Shown: positions 15,375 through 24,843 of the stretch, piece by piece
Numbering within the stretch: position 1 is the stretch's first letter
Layout: every line of letters starts with the position of its first letter
Assembly (NCBI GenBank): GCA_963669405.2
Contig: CAXXHF010000002.1
Location: forward strand, 124,001 to 188,000
DNA: 64,000 nucleotides
Direction: 5' to 3'
From: Aureisphaera sp963669405
GTDB taxonomy: Bacteria > Bacteroidota > Bacteroidia > Flavobacteriales > Flavobacteriaceae
Notes under the pieces: generated by a model
The model's input: only the letters and a program-made list of their open reading frames with translations
What the model was told of the DNA's origin: nothing
Databases searched by the model: none
Program-made: the position numbers and the translations under genes

Positions 15375-16024
15375 AGCTCTATTAAATGGTTCTTGAGAGC
15401 ATACAACACCAGTCCTACTCTATTTTTGATTCCTAATTTGTTGAATAGTTCCTGTCGATACCCATCAATCGTTTTTGGGCTAAGATTCATGACATCCGCA
15501 ACTTCTTTATAGGTCATTTCACTACAAGCCAATTGCAAAAATTTCAACTCGTTTTCCCGTAATTTGACCATGGGTTCTTTTCCGCCTGGTTGAAGTGCGT
15601 TGACCATGGTAGATGTAACTCTTTCCGAATAATAATAGCCTTTATCCATAACTTGCAGCAGGGCAAATTTAAGGTCGTCCGGGTGTATATCCTTCAGAAA
15701 ATACCCTTTAGCACCACCTCTTATCATTTTGAGTATGATGTTTTCATTGTCCTCTACAGACAAAGCCAACACCTTAATACCTGGATGATTGGCCGTGAGC
15801 CACCCTACTGTTTCAAAACCATTCATGACCGGCATATTGATATCTAAAAGAATAAGATCTGGTACTTCCGTATGATTCTTCAGTTCGTTCTGCATTTCCT
15901 GTCCATGACGGGCTTTAAAAACAACATTGAATTCTGGGAATGTATTGATGAGCTTCTCCAGTGAGCTAGCAAAAAGCAAATGATCATCTACAATGGCAAG
16001 GGTATATTTTTTTGAATCACTCAT
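15371..16024 (-). CDS. NarL/LuxR-family response regulator
   Basis: 217 residues from 16024 (MSDSKKYTLAIVDDHLLFAS). The receiver has paired acidic residues in IVDDH, the phosphoacceptor Asp in LILLDINMPVMNGFE, and the KxxP-like lysine in GGAKGYFLKDIHPDDL. The C-terminal LuxR-type helix-turn-helix is LACSEMTYKEVADVMNLSPK followed by TIDGYRQELFNKLGIKNRVG. It is the cognate partner of the kinase next upstream: the kinase's restored reading frame ends at 16017, overlapping this ATG as ATGAGTGA, a classic translational coupling. Its promoter targets are unknown. Confidence 0.93.
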   Translation of the reverse strand: MSDSKKYTLAIVDDHLLFASSLEKLINTFPEFNVVFKARHGQEMQNELKNHTEVPDLILLDINMPVMNGFETVGWLTANHPGIKVLALSVEDNENIILKMIRGGAKGYFLKDIHPDDLKFALLQVMDKGYYYSERVTSTMVNALQPGGKEPMVKLRENELKFLQLACSEMTYKEVADVMNLSPKTIDGYRQELFNKLGIKNRVGLVLYALKNHLIEL

Positions 16025-16801
16025 ACATTGGATATGGATAGGTAAGTTGTAATTGTGTGCCTTCACCAATTTTCGAGGAAAGGTTTAAATCTGCACCCAG
16101 TAAAGAAGCTCGGCTCTTCATATTCTGAAGCCCGGAATTGCCGCTTTTTTTGGTTTTGTATCGAAACCTTCTCCGTCGTCTTTGGCTATGATTTGTAGTT
16201 GGTTTTTATGGTAACATAAATGTACAAATAATTTATTAGCCTTTGCATGTTTTATCACGTTGGAAAAGAACTCCTGTAGAATTCGGAAAATGATGATTTC
16301 ATCTTCTTTTTTTATGATGGTTTCTTCTCCATCAATCTTTAAATCGGCATGTAGGAAGTTCAATCTGTTAAAGCGTTCTAGTTCTGTTTTTACAGATTCT
16401 ACCAATCCATTATTAAGGACAACCTCTGTATTAAGTGTTTTAGATAATGAACGTACTTCTTCAACCGTGGCAACAATGACATCTTTTGTTTCCGAAATTT
16501 GGTCCCGAATGGTTTCTACGGGAGCAGTGACAAGCATATTGAGCTGCAGGTTGGCTACGGAAAGTAACTGGCCAACATTATCGTGTAATTCCCAAGCAAT
16601 GTTTTTGAAGGTTTGCTCCTGTATTTCCAATCGTGAACTGGCCAATTCCTGTTGAAACCGTTGCTGTGCTTCATACTTCTCTAACAACAACCTGTTTTTC
16701 CTTCGTTGGAATGCAACAAAGAATACTACTACAAATGCTGCTAAAATAAAGATGACAGCAATGAAATAGATTATTAAGAGTATTTCTTCTTTCTTGAGCA
16801 T
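16017..16801 (-). pseudogene. NarL-type sensor histidine kinase, frameshifted near its C-terminus
   Basis: The start at 16801 (MLKKEEILLIIYFIAVIFIL) overlaps the preceding membrane gene. One transmembrane helix is followed by a HisKA_3 dimerisation domain (NIAWELHDNVGQLLSVANLQ) with the phospho-His, and an HATPase domain (ILQEFFSNVIKHAKANKL, DDGEGFD). The frame then stops at 16118 after KPKKAAIPGFRI. The -1 frame at the same point continues KSGNSGLQNMKSRASLLGAD, then LNLSSKIGEGTQLQL, and ends at 16017 inside the regulator's start. The break lies at a run of seven A (minus strand; 16145-16151) read as A-AAA-AAA. It could be a sequencing error, a phase-variable tract or a programmed -1 slip. 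The full kinase is probably functional. Confidence 0.85.
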
Positions 16802-17497
16802 AGAATAAATCCAAGGGTAAAACAAGAATACATAAATATGTTGGAATACAAAATAACCTGTACTTGTAACTTAACAAATAAGTGATTCCCGGTACTAACT
16901 CTAAAATAATCTGAAAAAATAGACAAAGGAGTTACACACAATAAAAAGACAAAAGTTCCTAATGAAAAATAGAAGGGCAAAAACCTTTTTAATTGCATAA
17001 CATACTCACTTCTCAAAAGCTCAAAATAAAAAGATATTATCACTATTAAAACCAATAAAGTACCCGAAATATTTACGTACGGAGAATAAGCGGTAAAAAA
17101 CGTATTGGAAAAAAGAAATAAGCCTATTGAAAAAAGCAAAAAAAGCAATGACGCCCATTCAAATGTTTTTTTGAACAATTTGTTCTTTAAATAGGAACTG
17201 AAAAACAAGACCAAAAATGGATAACTCACCGAATTATATAGATTGTATAACCAAAGGTTTTTTTTCAAAATTTGTGTCTTTTACAAAAGCAAAATACTTA
17301 TAGCTTGAAAAGTGACCTATAACAGCATAAGATGCTAGGGCTTCAATAAGAAATGTAAACCATAAAAAATATACAAAACGCTTTATCCAAATAGAGGCGG
17401 CAGGGACTTTTCTTATATAGAAAGTCCCTGCCAAAGCTGCAATCAATTCCAGCATTACTACTGGAAATGCGTAAATAAAATATTCTAATATCCCCAC
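16774..17497 (-). pseudogene. Seven-helix-like membrane protein of the two-component operon, frameshifted
   Basis: Two overlapping frames together make one multi-span protein. The first runs from a GTG at 17497 (GILEYFIYAFPVVMLELIAA) to DTNFEKKPLVIQSI and stops at 17234. The second continues as KNLWLYNLYNSVSYPFLVLF to CSRKKKYS at 16774. The switch is at a run of eight A (17258-17265); seven would give the continuous reading NFEKNLWLYN. The joined product has about seven hydrophobic segments and no extracytoplasmic domain. It sits between a small soluble gene and the kinase and overlaps the kinase start by 28 bases. A role as a membrane sensor or input partner for the kinase is inferred from position. 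Confidence 0.65.
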
Positions 17498-17501
17498 TTA
17501 A

Positions 17502-17858
17502 TTAATATGCATTAGGTGGCCATCCCGTATTGCCACGGTTATATGGCTCTATGTTATAATTGTTATCAGAGTCTCCATCTTCTCCATCTGTTGGACAGAA
17601 AAATACGGTGGCTTTGTCAGACTTTTCATTATTGTACGCTGCAAAATATACACGAACACCTGGGCATTCAATTCTTTGCTCTCTAGATTGTTCTTTTACG
17701 TACTCTAAATAGTCCATTAAATCATCAATACTAAAAGTAACAGAACAAGCATCCCGTTGTCCTTCAGACCTTTCAATGTCTACCGCCCTGGTAGCCATCC
17801 AATTAGATTGTAAGTCCTTTGCATCCTGAACTGAAATACAATTATTAGGTTTCGACAT
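17502..17858 (-). CDS. Conserved small soluble protein, first gene of the two-component operon
   Basis: 118 residues without signal peptide. The N-terminus NCISVQDAKDLQSNWMATRA and the internal DDLMDYLEYVKEQSREQ and GVRVYFAAYNN segments recall a family of uncharacterised flavobacterial proteins that I have no functional name for. The end is acidic and Asn-rich (GEDGDSDNNYNIEPYNRG). It is 4 bases ahead of the membrane protein gene, which is followed by the kinase and response regulator, so the four genes form one operon on the minus strand. A signalling accessory role is inferred from this context only. Confidence 0.6.
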   Translation of the reverse strand: MSKPNNCISVQDAKDLQSNWMATRAVDIERSEGQRDACSVTFSIDDLMDYLEYVKEQSREQRIECPGVRVYFAAYNNEKSDKATVFFCPTDGEDGDSDNNYNIEPYNRGNTGWPPNAY

Positions 17859-18071
17859 AATTAAAAAATTTTAGGTTAATAAGTGCTTGAAAATAGGAAA
17901 AACAATGTGGTTTTAACACTTTATTTGTTAAAAAACAGGAAAAATCCTGTACCCCAATAGGGTTTTACCGCAAGCCGATTTCAATAATATTTTGTAAATG
18001 AGCCCTTTAAGGAATTTGATGAATTAGGCAGCAAAGTACCAACAGAGCAATAAAAAACATTGGAAATAAAA

Positions 18072-18095
18072 AAAGAGAGGCACATGCCTCTCTTT
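18072..18095 (-). terminator. Intrinsic terminator of the M16 peptidase gene
   Basis: AAAGAGAGGC at 18072-18081 pairs perfectly with GCCTCTCTTT at 18086-18095 around ACAT. On the minus strand a T-run follows. It lies just past the peptidase stop at 18116. Confidence 0.8.
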
Positions 18096-18115
18096 TTGCT
18101 TCTTATATATGAGCT

Positions 18116-20985
18116 TTACTGTTTCACATCTTCCATTTCTACCACTTCACCTTCTTTATCTACCAATAATACTTCATCAAACTCCATATCCCTAAACTGT
18201 GGAAATTGCGTAGTTGCATCTCCAACAATTAAATAAGCCATCTTAGACTCATCCAAATATTTGTTGGCAAGTGCTTTATGTTGTTCTAAAGTCATATTTC
18301 TAATAACTGCTTCTTCATCTTCAATATAGTTAGGGCTTAATCCATAACCGCTCATTTCCTGAAGCATTCCCAAAAGTGAGAATTGCGTTTCAAATCGTCT
18401 TGCATTGGACTTAATCAATGCATTCTTGGTGAAATCTAAATCCTCTTCGCTAATACCTTCTTTGTATTTTTTAATCTCATCTTTAAAGATAGAGACGGAC
18501 TCACCCGTAGTATTGGTACGAACACTGGAGGAGGCTACAAAAGTCCCTGGAATTTTACTTCCATTAAAACGAGTCCTGGCTCCATAAGTGTATCCCTTTT
18601 CTTCTCGCAATATCAAGTTTACATTACCACTAAAGGACCCTCCTAGTTTATAGTTCATTACCTCAGCTGGATAAAATTCTTTATCTGTACGTGGAAGCGC
18701 AATGTATCCTATGTTAATAACCGACTGCTTCGCATTTGGAATGTCTACAAAATATAGCGAAGATTTATCACGGTTATTAGCAATGGGGTATTCTGGAATG
18801 GTTACATCTTTAGTTCCCCAGTTAGACTCAAGGCTTTTTAAGCTCTCCAATGTTTTTGTTTCATCTATTTTCCCTACAATATGGAATCTACTTATGGATG
18901 GAGAAAAATTAGAATCGTAGAATGCCTTGAGGTCATCAATACTAATAGCTGCTACAGATTCTTCTGTCCCTATCGTGGGATGGCTGAAGATATGATTTTC
19001 TCCGTACAGCAATTTATTAAACACCCTGTTCGCCACCGTATTTGGATCTGCATCTGAACGTTTTATCTGATTAATGGTTGAAGTCTTTATCAAATCAAAT
19101 TCTTCTTCGTCCCATCGTGGCTCTAACAAAATCTCCTCTACCAATTTTAAAGTTTTATCGAAGTTTCTAACCAAAGTATTTCCCTGAATCACAATCGATT
19201 CCCGGGTGGTGTACATATTAATATTGGCACCTAGCATTTCTATTTCTTCTTCTAACTCCTGGGGAGTCTTATTGGCAGTACCTTCCATCATGATGTCCGT
19301 CATTAAATTGGCAACTCCATTCTTGTTCATGTCATCCAATAAATGCCCTCCATCTAAAATTAGACTGAAATTGACAGTAGGTATCTCTCCTTGTTGAATA
19401 CCGTATACTTTCATACCGTTTGCCAACTCTGCATTCCAACTGGTTGGAATGTTAAGTGCTGGAGCTGGACCCTGTGTAGGCTCTAAAGATCTATCAAAAT
19501 TGGATGGGGTTTTGGCAATTTCCTCTTCCGCATCTTCTATAACCTTTTCAACATTTTTCTTTAATTTCTTCTTCTACTACAGGAGCTTTTTCAGAATTCT
19601 CCGCAATCAATTCCAATTGGCCTTTAGGTACAAAACTCGTAACTACGTAAGGTTTGTCTTTAATGTACTTTTCATACACACGCATGACATCTTCCTTGGT
19701 TACTTTTTTAATATTTTCAATGTCTTTTTCTATAAACCCTGGATCTCCTGCAAATACATTGTACTGACATAATTGAAATGATTTTCCAAGAACGCTACTA
19801 ATACCATTATAGAATTGAGTTTCAAGACCTGCTTTAATACGTTCTACATCACGGTCTGTTACTCCTTCTTCTTCAAATAGCTTAAATGCTTCAAAAACAC
19901 TTTGCTCCACATCATTCAAATTCACTCCATTGTTTCCAGTTACCTGTAGGTGAAATTCACCCGCGATTTCTTGAGAATTATTATAGGCAAAGAAACGGGA
20001 CGTAAGTTGTTTTTCCTTTTCAAGTACTTTATACAATGGTGCTTTTTTACCACTCGATACTATCTCTGCCAAGAAATCCAATGCGTAGGCATCATCAGTA
20101 TATTGCTGCAATGTTGGCCATACCATATTCAATTGTGGTGCTGTAGCAAAGTTATCTTCATGATACAAACGCTTGGTCTCTGAAATAGTGACTGGCATTG
20201 GTTCTAACTTAGCCACTTCTTGTCGGCGTTTTATTTCTCCAAAATACTTCTCGATAAGGGTTTTAGCTTCTTCGGTTTCAAAATCACCTGCCAACACCAA
20301 GGTTGCATTATTGGGTCCATAAAATCGGTCGTAGGAATTCACGCACATCATCTACGGTAGCATTCTGAAGGTCTACCAACTCACCAATGACTTGCCAGTT
20401 ATATGGATGCCCTTCTGGGTAAATGTTCTTATCCAACACCCAGTTTGTATGTCCGTAAGGATTGTTGTCTACTCGTTGACGTTTTTCGTTCTGAACTACT
20501 TCTTGCTGATTGTAAAAAGCAGATTCGGTTACTGTATTTATTAAATAACCCATACGGTCACTTTCCAACCACATGATCATTTCTAAGGCATTTTTAGGAA
20601 CTACTTCGTAATAGATGGTTCCATCTTTCCAAGTTCCCCCATTAAGGGTTCCTCCTGCATCTTGTATTTTTTTGAAGAACTGGTCTTGCCCTACATTTTC
20701 AGATTCCTGAAAAAGCATATGTTCAAACAAATGAGCAAACCCTGTACGGCCAGTTTTCTCACGATTGGATCCAACTCCGTACTGAATGGCTAGTGAAACA
20801 ATGGGATCACTCTTATCTTGATGTAAAACAATATCAAGTCCATTCTCGAGTTCGTATTTTTCAAATTCAATAGATAAATTGGATGACTCCTCGGGGGATG
20901 CCTCTTTAGTTCCGCAAGAAGCAAGGATCAGGGATATGGTCAAAGCAATGACCATCATAGCATTAAAACGGTTTTTGGAATACAT
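18116..20985 (-). pseudogene. M16 (pitrilysin/insulinase-type) zinc peptidase lipoprotein, two apparent frameshifts
   Basis: Three adjoining frames (20308-20985, 19548-20351 and 18116 to about 19560) read as one protein of about 950 residues. The start at 20985 gives a lipobox, LILASCGTKEAS. The N-terminal M16 domain has the inverted zinc motif HLFEH plus the downstream Glu in NQQEVVQNEKRQR, so it is catalytic. The second half (from ELANGMKVYGIQQGEIPTVN) lacks HxxEH (GGHLLDDMNKNG) and is the inactive partner domain usual in this family. Break 1 is an extra base near 20334 (VREF then YDRFYGPNNAT). Break 2 is at a run of five T at 19554-19558 (KEK then NVEKVIEDAEEE). Both are single-base changes, so the gene may be intact in reality. 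It would degrade peptides at the envelope. Confidence 0.85.
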
Positions 20986-21078
20986 GGTTTTTGATTGTTT
21001 TATGAGTTTTTTTAAATATACAATCAGTAGTTGTTCCAAATCCTTAAAATGATGTTAATTTAAGTTTCCTATAAACAA

Positions 21079-21110
21079 AAGAGCCTATCGACTAAATGCA
21101 ATAGGCTCTT
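21079..21110 (-). terminator. Intrinsic terminator of the 21134-21756 gene
   Basis: AAGAGCCTAT at 21079-21088 pairs perfectly with ATAGGCTCTT at 21101-21110, with a 12-base loop. It lies 24 bases beyond the stop at 21134. Confidence 0.8.
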
Positions 21111-21133
21111 GTATATTTTACTTAAAATCAGTC

Positions 21134-21756
21134 CTATCTAGGAACATCTTCTCCATCATCTATAAGTCTGGCAAGTTCTTCAAAGACTTCTTGAGCAGGT
21201 CTGGGTTCTCCATTTTTTGGACCTTCTTCACCAATCTGTAAAGCGATTAGATGCAGTCCTTCTTCTAGATTTACTGCCGCGTAAGCAAGGTTCATTCCTG
21301 GAACACGAACAAGACTGGCATCTCTTCCGTATCCTGAGTTTCGTTGAAAATCTATAAATGCCCGGGAATAAAACTCCTGTCCTACTCCTGTAGATTGCCA
21401 TTTTCCATCACGCTCATTGAGCATTACAAAAACATGATCAGAACCATCAACCTCTATTTCTACGCCAACAAACCCCATGCGTTGAATGATCTTATTGGGG
21501 TCCTGATCTGCTGTATATTGCCTGAGGCTATTTAAACCTACTGCATAATGTTCTACAGCTTGTCCAATTTCTACATCTTCCAATTTGCTGAATTTCTTCA
21601 ATCCATAAAATTGGTAATTGAGCTCGGTAATGGAACAGCGAAAATACGCCAAGGTCTCCTCTACAATCTGTAGGTAGCCTCCGCCACTTTGTGCATTCAT
21701 ATATTGGTTCCTGCAAAGGTTAGGAAACAAATTACAACTATTATTACTTTTTTCAT
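21134..21756 (-). pseudogene. Secreted hypothetical protein, frame broken at the signal peptide
   Basis: The ATG at 21756 gives a clear signal peptide (MKKVIIVVICFLTFAGTN) that stops at once. The -1 frame then runs on as NAQSGGGYLQIVEETLAYFR to the stop at 21134, about 190 residues. A single missing base around 21697-21735 explains both, so the two frames are one gene. The mature part has helical and mixed segments (HYAVGLNSLRQYTADQDPNK, GFVGVEIEVDGSDHVFVML) and an acidic end. No family was recognised. It directly follows a secreted cysteine-peptidase gene (10-base gap), and the two are likely cotranscribed. Confidence 0.6.
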
Positions 21757-21766
21757 GACGTTGGTT

Positions 21767-22357
21767 TTAAGGCGTTTTTTTAATTTCATAATAATCATTC
21801 CAGTGAGATGATCCTGGACTTCCTGCCACATAAGCTTCATAAGTTATGGTATAGGTGCTCCCTACATTTACTGGTAAGGGATTGTTTACGTGTAAGAATC
21901 GCTGTCCGTTACATTCCCCGGTAGAATAACCTACGATGGCAACCATATGGCCGCTTCCTCCGGCCCAATGCCAAGTATAGGTAAAAGGGCGGTTTTTACA
22001 ATCGATCTCACTTTTTATCTTTTCCCAAGATAAAGGGGCGTTTACAGTATTTAACGAAGAGAAACCATATTTGTTGAATTCTGGCCATCCACCCTTAATG
22101 CAAATTCCAGGGGTTGGGCTATTGCAACAGGTTGTTTCTCCAAAACGATTGTTGGCTTGGGTACATTGCGCAACATTGTTGCCCAAATAATCCATGCACA
22201 TCTGTCCACTAGCTGCCCAACACCACCAACTGGTTTCTTGAGCGCGTAGGGTTACGGGTAATACTTTGGAATCGTCGGTAGGCGGACAACAACTTATTGC
22301 AATTGCCAGCAGTAAACCGAGTGCAAAAATCCTTTTAATAATCGGTTTTGTTTTCAT
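21767..22357 (-). CDS. Secreted papain-like cysteine peptidase, AvrRpt2 (C70) type lipoprotein
   Basis: 196 residues. The lipoprotein signal peptide is MKTKPIIKRIFALGLLLAIA followed by ISCCPPTDD. The catalytic Cys is in ETSWWCWAASGQMCMDYLG, the His in GGSGHMVAIVGYS and the Asn/Asp-like residue in FLHVNNPLP, in the order Cys-His-Asn of papain-like C70 enzymes. Extra cysteines (CTQANNRFGETTCC) may form disulfides. The best-known member, AvrRpt2, is a plant-pathogen effector. In Bacteroidetes the related proteins are mostly uncharacterised secreted peptidases. It heads a short minus-strand unit with the downstream secreted gene at 21134. Confidence 0.7.
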   Translation of the reverse strand: MKTKPIIKRIFALGLLLAIAISCCPPTDDSKVLPVTLRAQETSWWCWAASGQMCMDYLGNNVAQCTQANNRFGETTCCNSPTPGICIKGGWPEFNKYGFSSLNTVNAPLSWEKIKSEIDCKNRPFTYTWHWAGGSGHMVAIVGYSTGECNGQRFLHVNNPLPVNVGSTYTITYEAYVAGSPGSSHWNDYYEIKKTP

Positions 22358-22527
22358 AAGTATGAAGGTTTGATTATAAATTAGTTGATGATTTTGAATA
22401 AGATCTCAAAACCAAATCAAAACTAATTATTTGAAAAACAAATGCTTACAGCCAAAATCCCCTTTTTAAAGGGAGGATTTTCCTGTATAAAAAGAAATGA
22501 AATCCTTTGATGTAATTGCGCATAAAA

Positions 22528-22550
22528 AGAGCCCCTACAATAGGGGCTCT
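22528..22550 (-). terminator. Intrinsic terminator of the small Cys-rich secreted gene
   Basis: AGAGCCCCTA at 22528-22537 pairs perfectly with TAGGGGCTCT at 22541-22550 around CAA. On the minus strand it is followed by TTTTTATG. The gene's stop is at 22578. Confidence 0.85.
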
Positions 22551-22577
22551 ATAATTTGCTTTGTTTATTATCTATAA

Positions 22578-22856
22578 TTAAACAGGACAATTTCTGATAC
22601 AGCTAAACAGTGCATCAAAACAGCCGGAATATGGTGGTGAACCTTGTGTGCATGAATCAAAGGCCGAAAAACAATCGCCAAGGCAATCGGCCTCATAACG
22701 TTTCTTTAGGTTTAAGATGGCACTTTCAATGGAATCATGATTTGAAATCACTGCCATTTTAACCTTTCCGTAGTCATGGATTGTAGAAGTTCCTTTATAA
22801 GTAGAAAACGAACATAGGAATACACCCAATAAGCATAATAAAATTAACTTTTTCAT
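22578..22856 (-). CDS. Small secreted cysteine-rich protein, 92 residues
   Basis: The N-terminus MKKLILLCLLGVFLCSFSTY is a signal peptide, possibly with a lipobox-like Cys. The last third has six cysteines in a compact pattern (ADCLGDCFSAFDSCTQG, then YSGCFDALFSCIRNCPV), which suggests two or three disulfides after export. No family was recognised. It has its own strong terminator and lies upstream of, and codirectional with, the cysteine-peptidase gene. A link between them is only positional. Confidence 0.55.
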   Translation of the reverse strand: MKKLILLCLLGVFLCSFSTYKGTSTIHDYGKVKMAVISNHDSIESAILNLKKRYEADCLGDCFSAFDSCTQGSPPYSGCFDALFSCIRNCPV

Positions 22857-23062
22857 AATAATGTAATTTAATTAAACAACTGATTTTAAATTGTTTAGGC
22901 TGCAGCCCATTGGATATACTAAAACTAATGAAAAAGCGGATTGCTGGTGTAGCAAACTTCTGGAAAAGCAAAAAAATGGTGTGAACCCTCAATTAAATGC
23001 TATGAAACTAAAAAGTGTATTAGCAACGGTTTGCATATGGCTCGTTCGCGGTAGCATTTTAT

Positions 23063-23647
23063 TTATTCAATCAAGTCGTACTTTTTGAACTTATTTCTAT
23101 TAAAATAAAGAATTGTTATTCTATTGATTTCATTTTGATCAATTGAAGCAACCGCATTTACTATTGAATTTTCCACTTGTTCAAATAAGCGGTTGTCAGT
23201 TGCTGCAACTATTAATAAAGGCTTATGATTGTCCGCTTCTTCTTTAGTTTCGGTTGAAAAAACCACAAGTTTGTCTATGTCGTCTTTAATTTCTGAGAAC
23301 CTAAAATCAGGTTTAACAAATTTCAACATAACAGCAATAGAGTTGTCATTGTAATAATATCCTTTTCGTCTCATTGCTTGGTCTCTCATGCGTAGTTCAA
23401 AAATGGATTTCTTGAAGATCGTTAGATCAAAATAAAATTTAGGTCTATATCCCGGTGCGTCTTTATCATACCAGGGAACTTCGGGCTTCAGAAGCATATC
23501 ACTTTCGGCTGTGGCTTTTTTCTCAATTTCCTGTCGAACTTTATATTTCAAGTCGTCTTCATTAATAATTGAGTTTTCATCTTTTGAATAAATCTCTTGT
23601 AGGTCTTTAACTGCATTCTCAATTATATTAGTCCAATCTTTTATCAT
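23063..23647 (-). CDS. Hypothetical protein, 194 residues
   Basis: A soluble, charged protein without signal peptide or membrane helix. Features seen are a helical N-terminus (IIENAVKDLQEIYSKDEN), a central RPKFYFDLTIFKKSIFELRM segment and KPLLIVAATDNRLFEQVENS near the end. The spacing of D and E/K residues in the middle could fit a restriction-endonuclease-like core, but no motif is firm. The bases just after its stop (23018-23062) contain a weak GCTACC...GTTGC repeat resembling the cassette sites of the downstream island, so it may be a solitary cassette. The function is unknown. Confidence 0.5.
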   Translation of the reverse strand: MIKDWTNIIENAVKDLQEIYSKDENSIINEDDLKYKVRQEIEKKATAESDMLLKPEVPWYDKDAPGYRPKFYFDLTIFKKSIFELRMRDQAMRRKGYYYNDNSIAVMLKFVKPDFRFSEIKDDIDKLVVFSTETKEEADNHKPLLIVAATDNRLFEQVENSIVNAVASIDQNEINRITILYFNRNKFKKYDLIE

Positions 23648-23706
23648 CGTCTTTTTATATTACCGCCAACTATTGATTTAAAAGTAAAATTTCACAAAAT
23701 CAAAGT

Positions 23707-24687
23707 TTAGGAAAAATCAATAAACGAATTGGAAACCCATTGTTCATCCAAACTAATCTTGGACCAATTGTTTTTTTGTGCATACACAAAAATCTCTTGA
23801 TTTTTTACTACAGATCCTACACGGTTAAATGACACGGAAGGACCACTTCTTACGTTGAGAACATTGGCATTTACCACCGCGCGTTTCACTTCTTTTACAA
23901 AATTACCATATACCCATTCTTCTTTGGATTTGGATATTTTGCACCATCTATTTTCTACTTTATAAATCCTGAGCACAGACCCTAAACTTGTCTGTCCTAT
24001 TTTGGAAAAAGTAGAACGGGGTCCTTTCCTTATGTTTAGTTTGTTTGCTGTAACATAAGCATATTTAATAGGTGGTGAAGTAATTGTCCCAGTAATTGGC
24101 ATGTTAAGTACGCCCTTTATTAATGGTAAAAAATTTGCTTCGCAATCTGAAACTTTATTGCCTCCAAAGAAATCTGTGCCCGGGCAGGATTTGGTAACCC
24201 CACTACCGTTGGTACGGTTCCCATTACTAAGATCGAACCAATGGTGGTAAACAATCCTATCTGAAGTCACTGGTATATTGAAACGCTTACACAACGCGGC
24301 AGTGATACGCACAATAGCGTCTTTCTGTTCTTGGGTCATGGTATCTTCACCTGTATCAAAAAAACCTAAATTCTCAATACAAATAGAATGGTTGTTATTA
24401 CCAAAAATACAAGCCGGTGATCTTTCCAAACCTCTTCCCGTAGCCACCTTTCCGTCTGGGAATATGGTAAAGTGCTGGCCAATATCGCTCCAACCATTAT
24501 TGTTTACATGGTGGTTTTTCATCCCTCGTTGTAATTTGAAATGATTCGTACCATTAAAATGCTGATAGCTTGGAGAAAATGTGTGGTGCTCTTGGACAAA
24601 CAAAACGGTCCTTGCGATATTCTGTTGGTCAATCCAAGTTTCAAATTCTGAAACCGTCATAAGTTTAAACCCAAATTTTGTTTCCAT
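23707..24687 (-). CDS. N-acetylmuramoyl-L-alanine amidase with two SH3-type domains
   Basis: 326 residues when started at 24687 (METKFGFKLMTVSEFETWI). The longer upstream frame lacks homology and has no better start. Residues ~20-200 are an amidase_2/PGRP fold: FVQEHHTFSPSYQHF, then QHFTIFPDGKVATGRGLER, HSICIENLGFFDTGE, and HHWFDLSNGNRTNGSGVTKS before CPGTDF. Its His and Cys sit where the zinc ligands lie. Two bacterial SH3 modules follow (KLNIRKGPRSTFSKIGQTSL and VLNVRSGPSVSFNRVGSVVK). No signal peptide is evident. It cleaves the peptide from muramic acid in peptidoglycan. Upstream genes encode secreted proteins on the same strand, so it may be part of an envelope-targeting operon. Confidence 0.85.
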   Translation of the reverse strand: METKFGFKLMTVSEFETWIDQQNIARTVLFVQEHHTFSPSYQHFNGTNHFKLQRGMKNHHVNNNGWSDIGQHFTIFPDGKVATGRGLERSPACIFGNNNHSICIENLGFFDTGEDTMTQEQKDAIVRITAALCKRFNIPVTSDRIVYHHWFDLSNGNRTNGSGVTKSCPGTDFFGGNKVSDCEANFLPLIKGVLNMPITGTITSPPIKYAYVTANKLNIRKGPRSTFSKIGQTSLGSVLRIYKVENRWCKISKSKEEWVYGNFVKEVKRAVVNANVLNVRSGPSVSFNRVGSVVKNQEIFVYAQKNNWSKISLDEQWVSNSFIDFS

Positions 24688-24843
24688 AATAAATAATATA
24701 AGTGAGACAGATAAATCATGAGACATGGGGGAAATTCGCCACAGATTGTCCAAAATAATACGATCTCTAAAATTAATTGAAAAAAAAGTATGGAACAAGA
24801 GGGAAAACCCTACTGTTTTATAGGAAAAAGACTTAAAAAAATC

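Noticed and set aside
17935..17950. Small hairpin ACAGGA-AAAA-TCCTGT upstream of the two-component operon
   Set aside because: Six-base arms without a T-run or a known regulator context are too weak to call.
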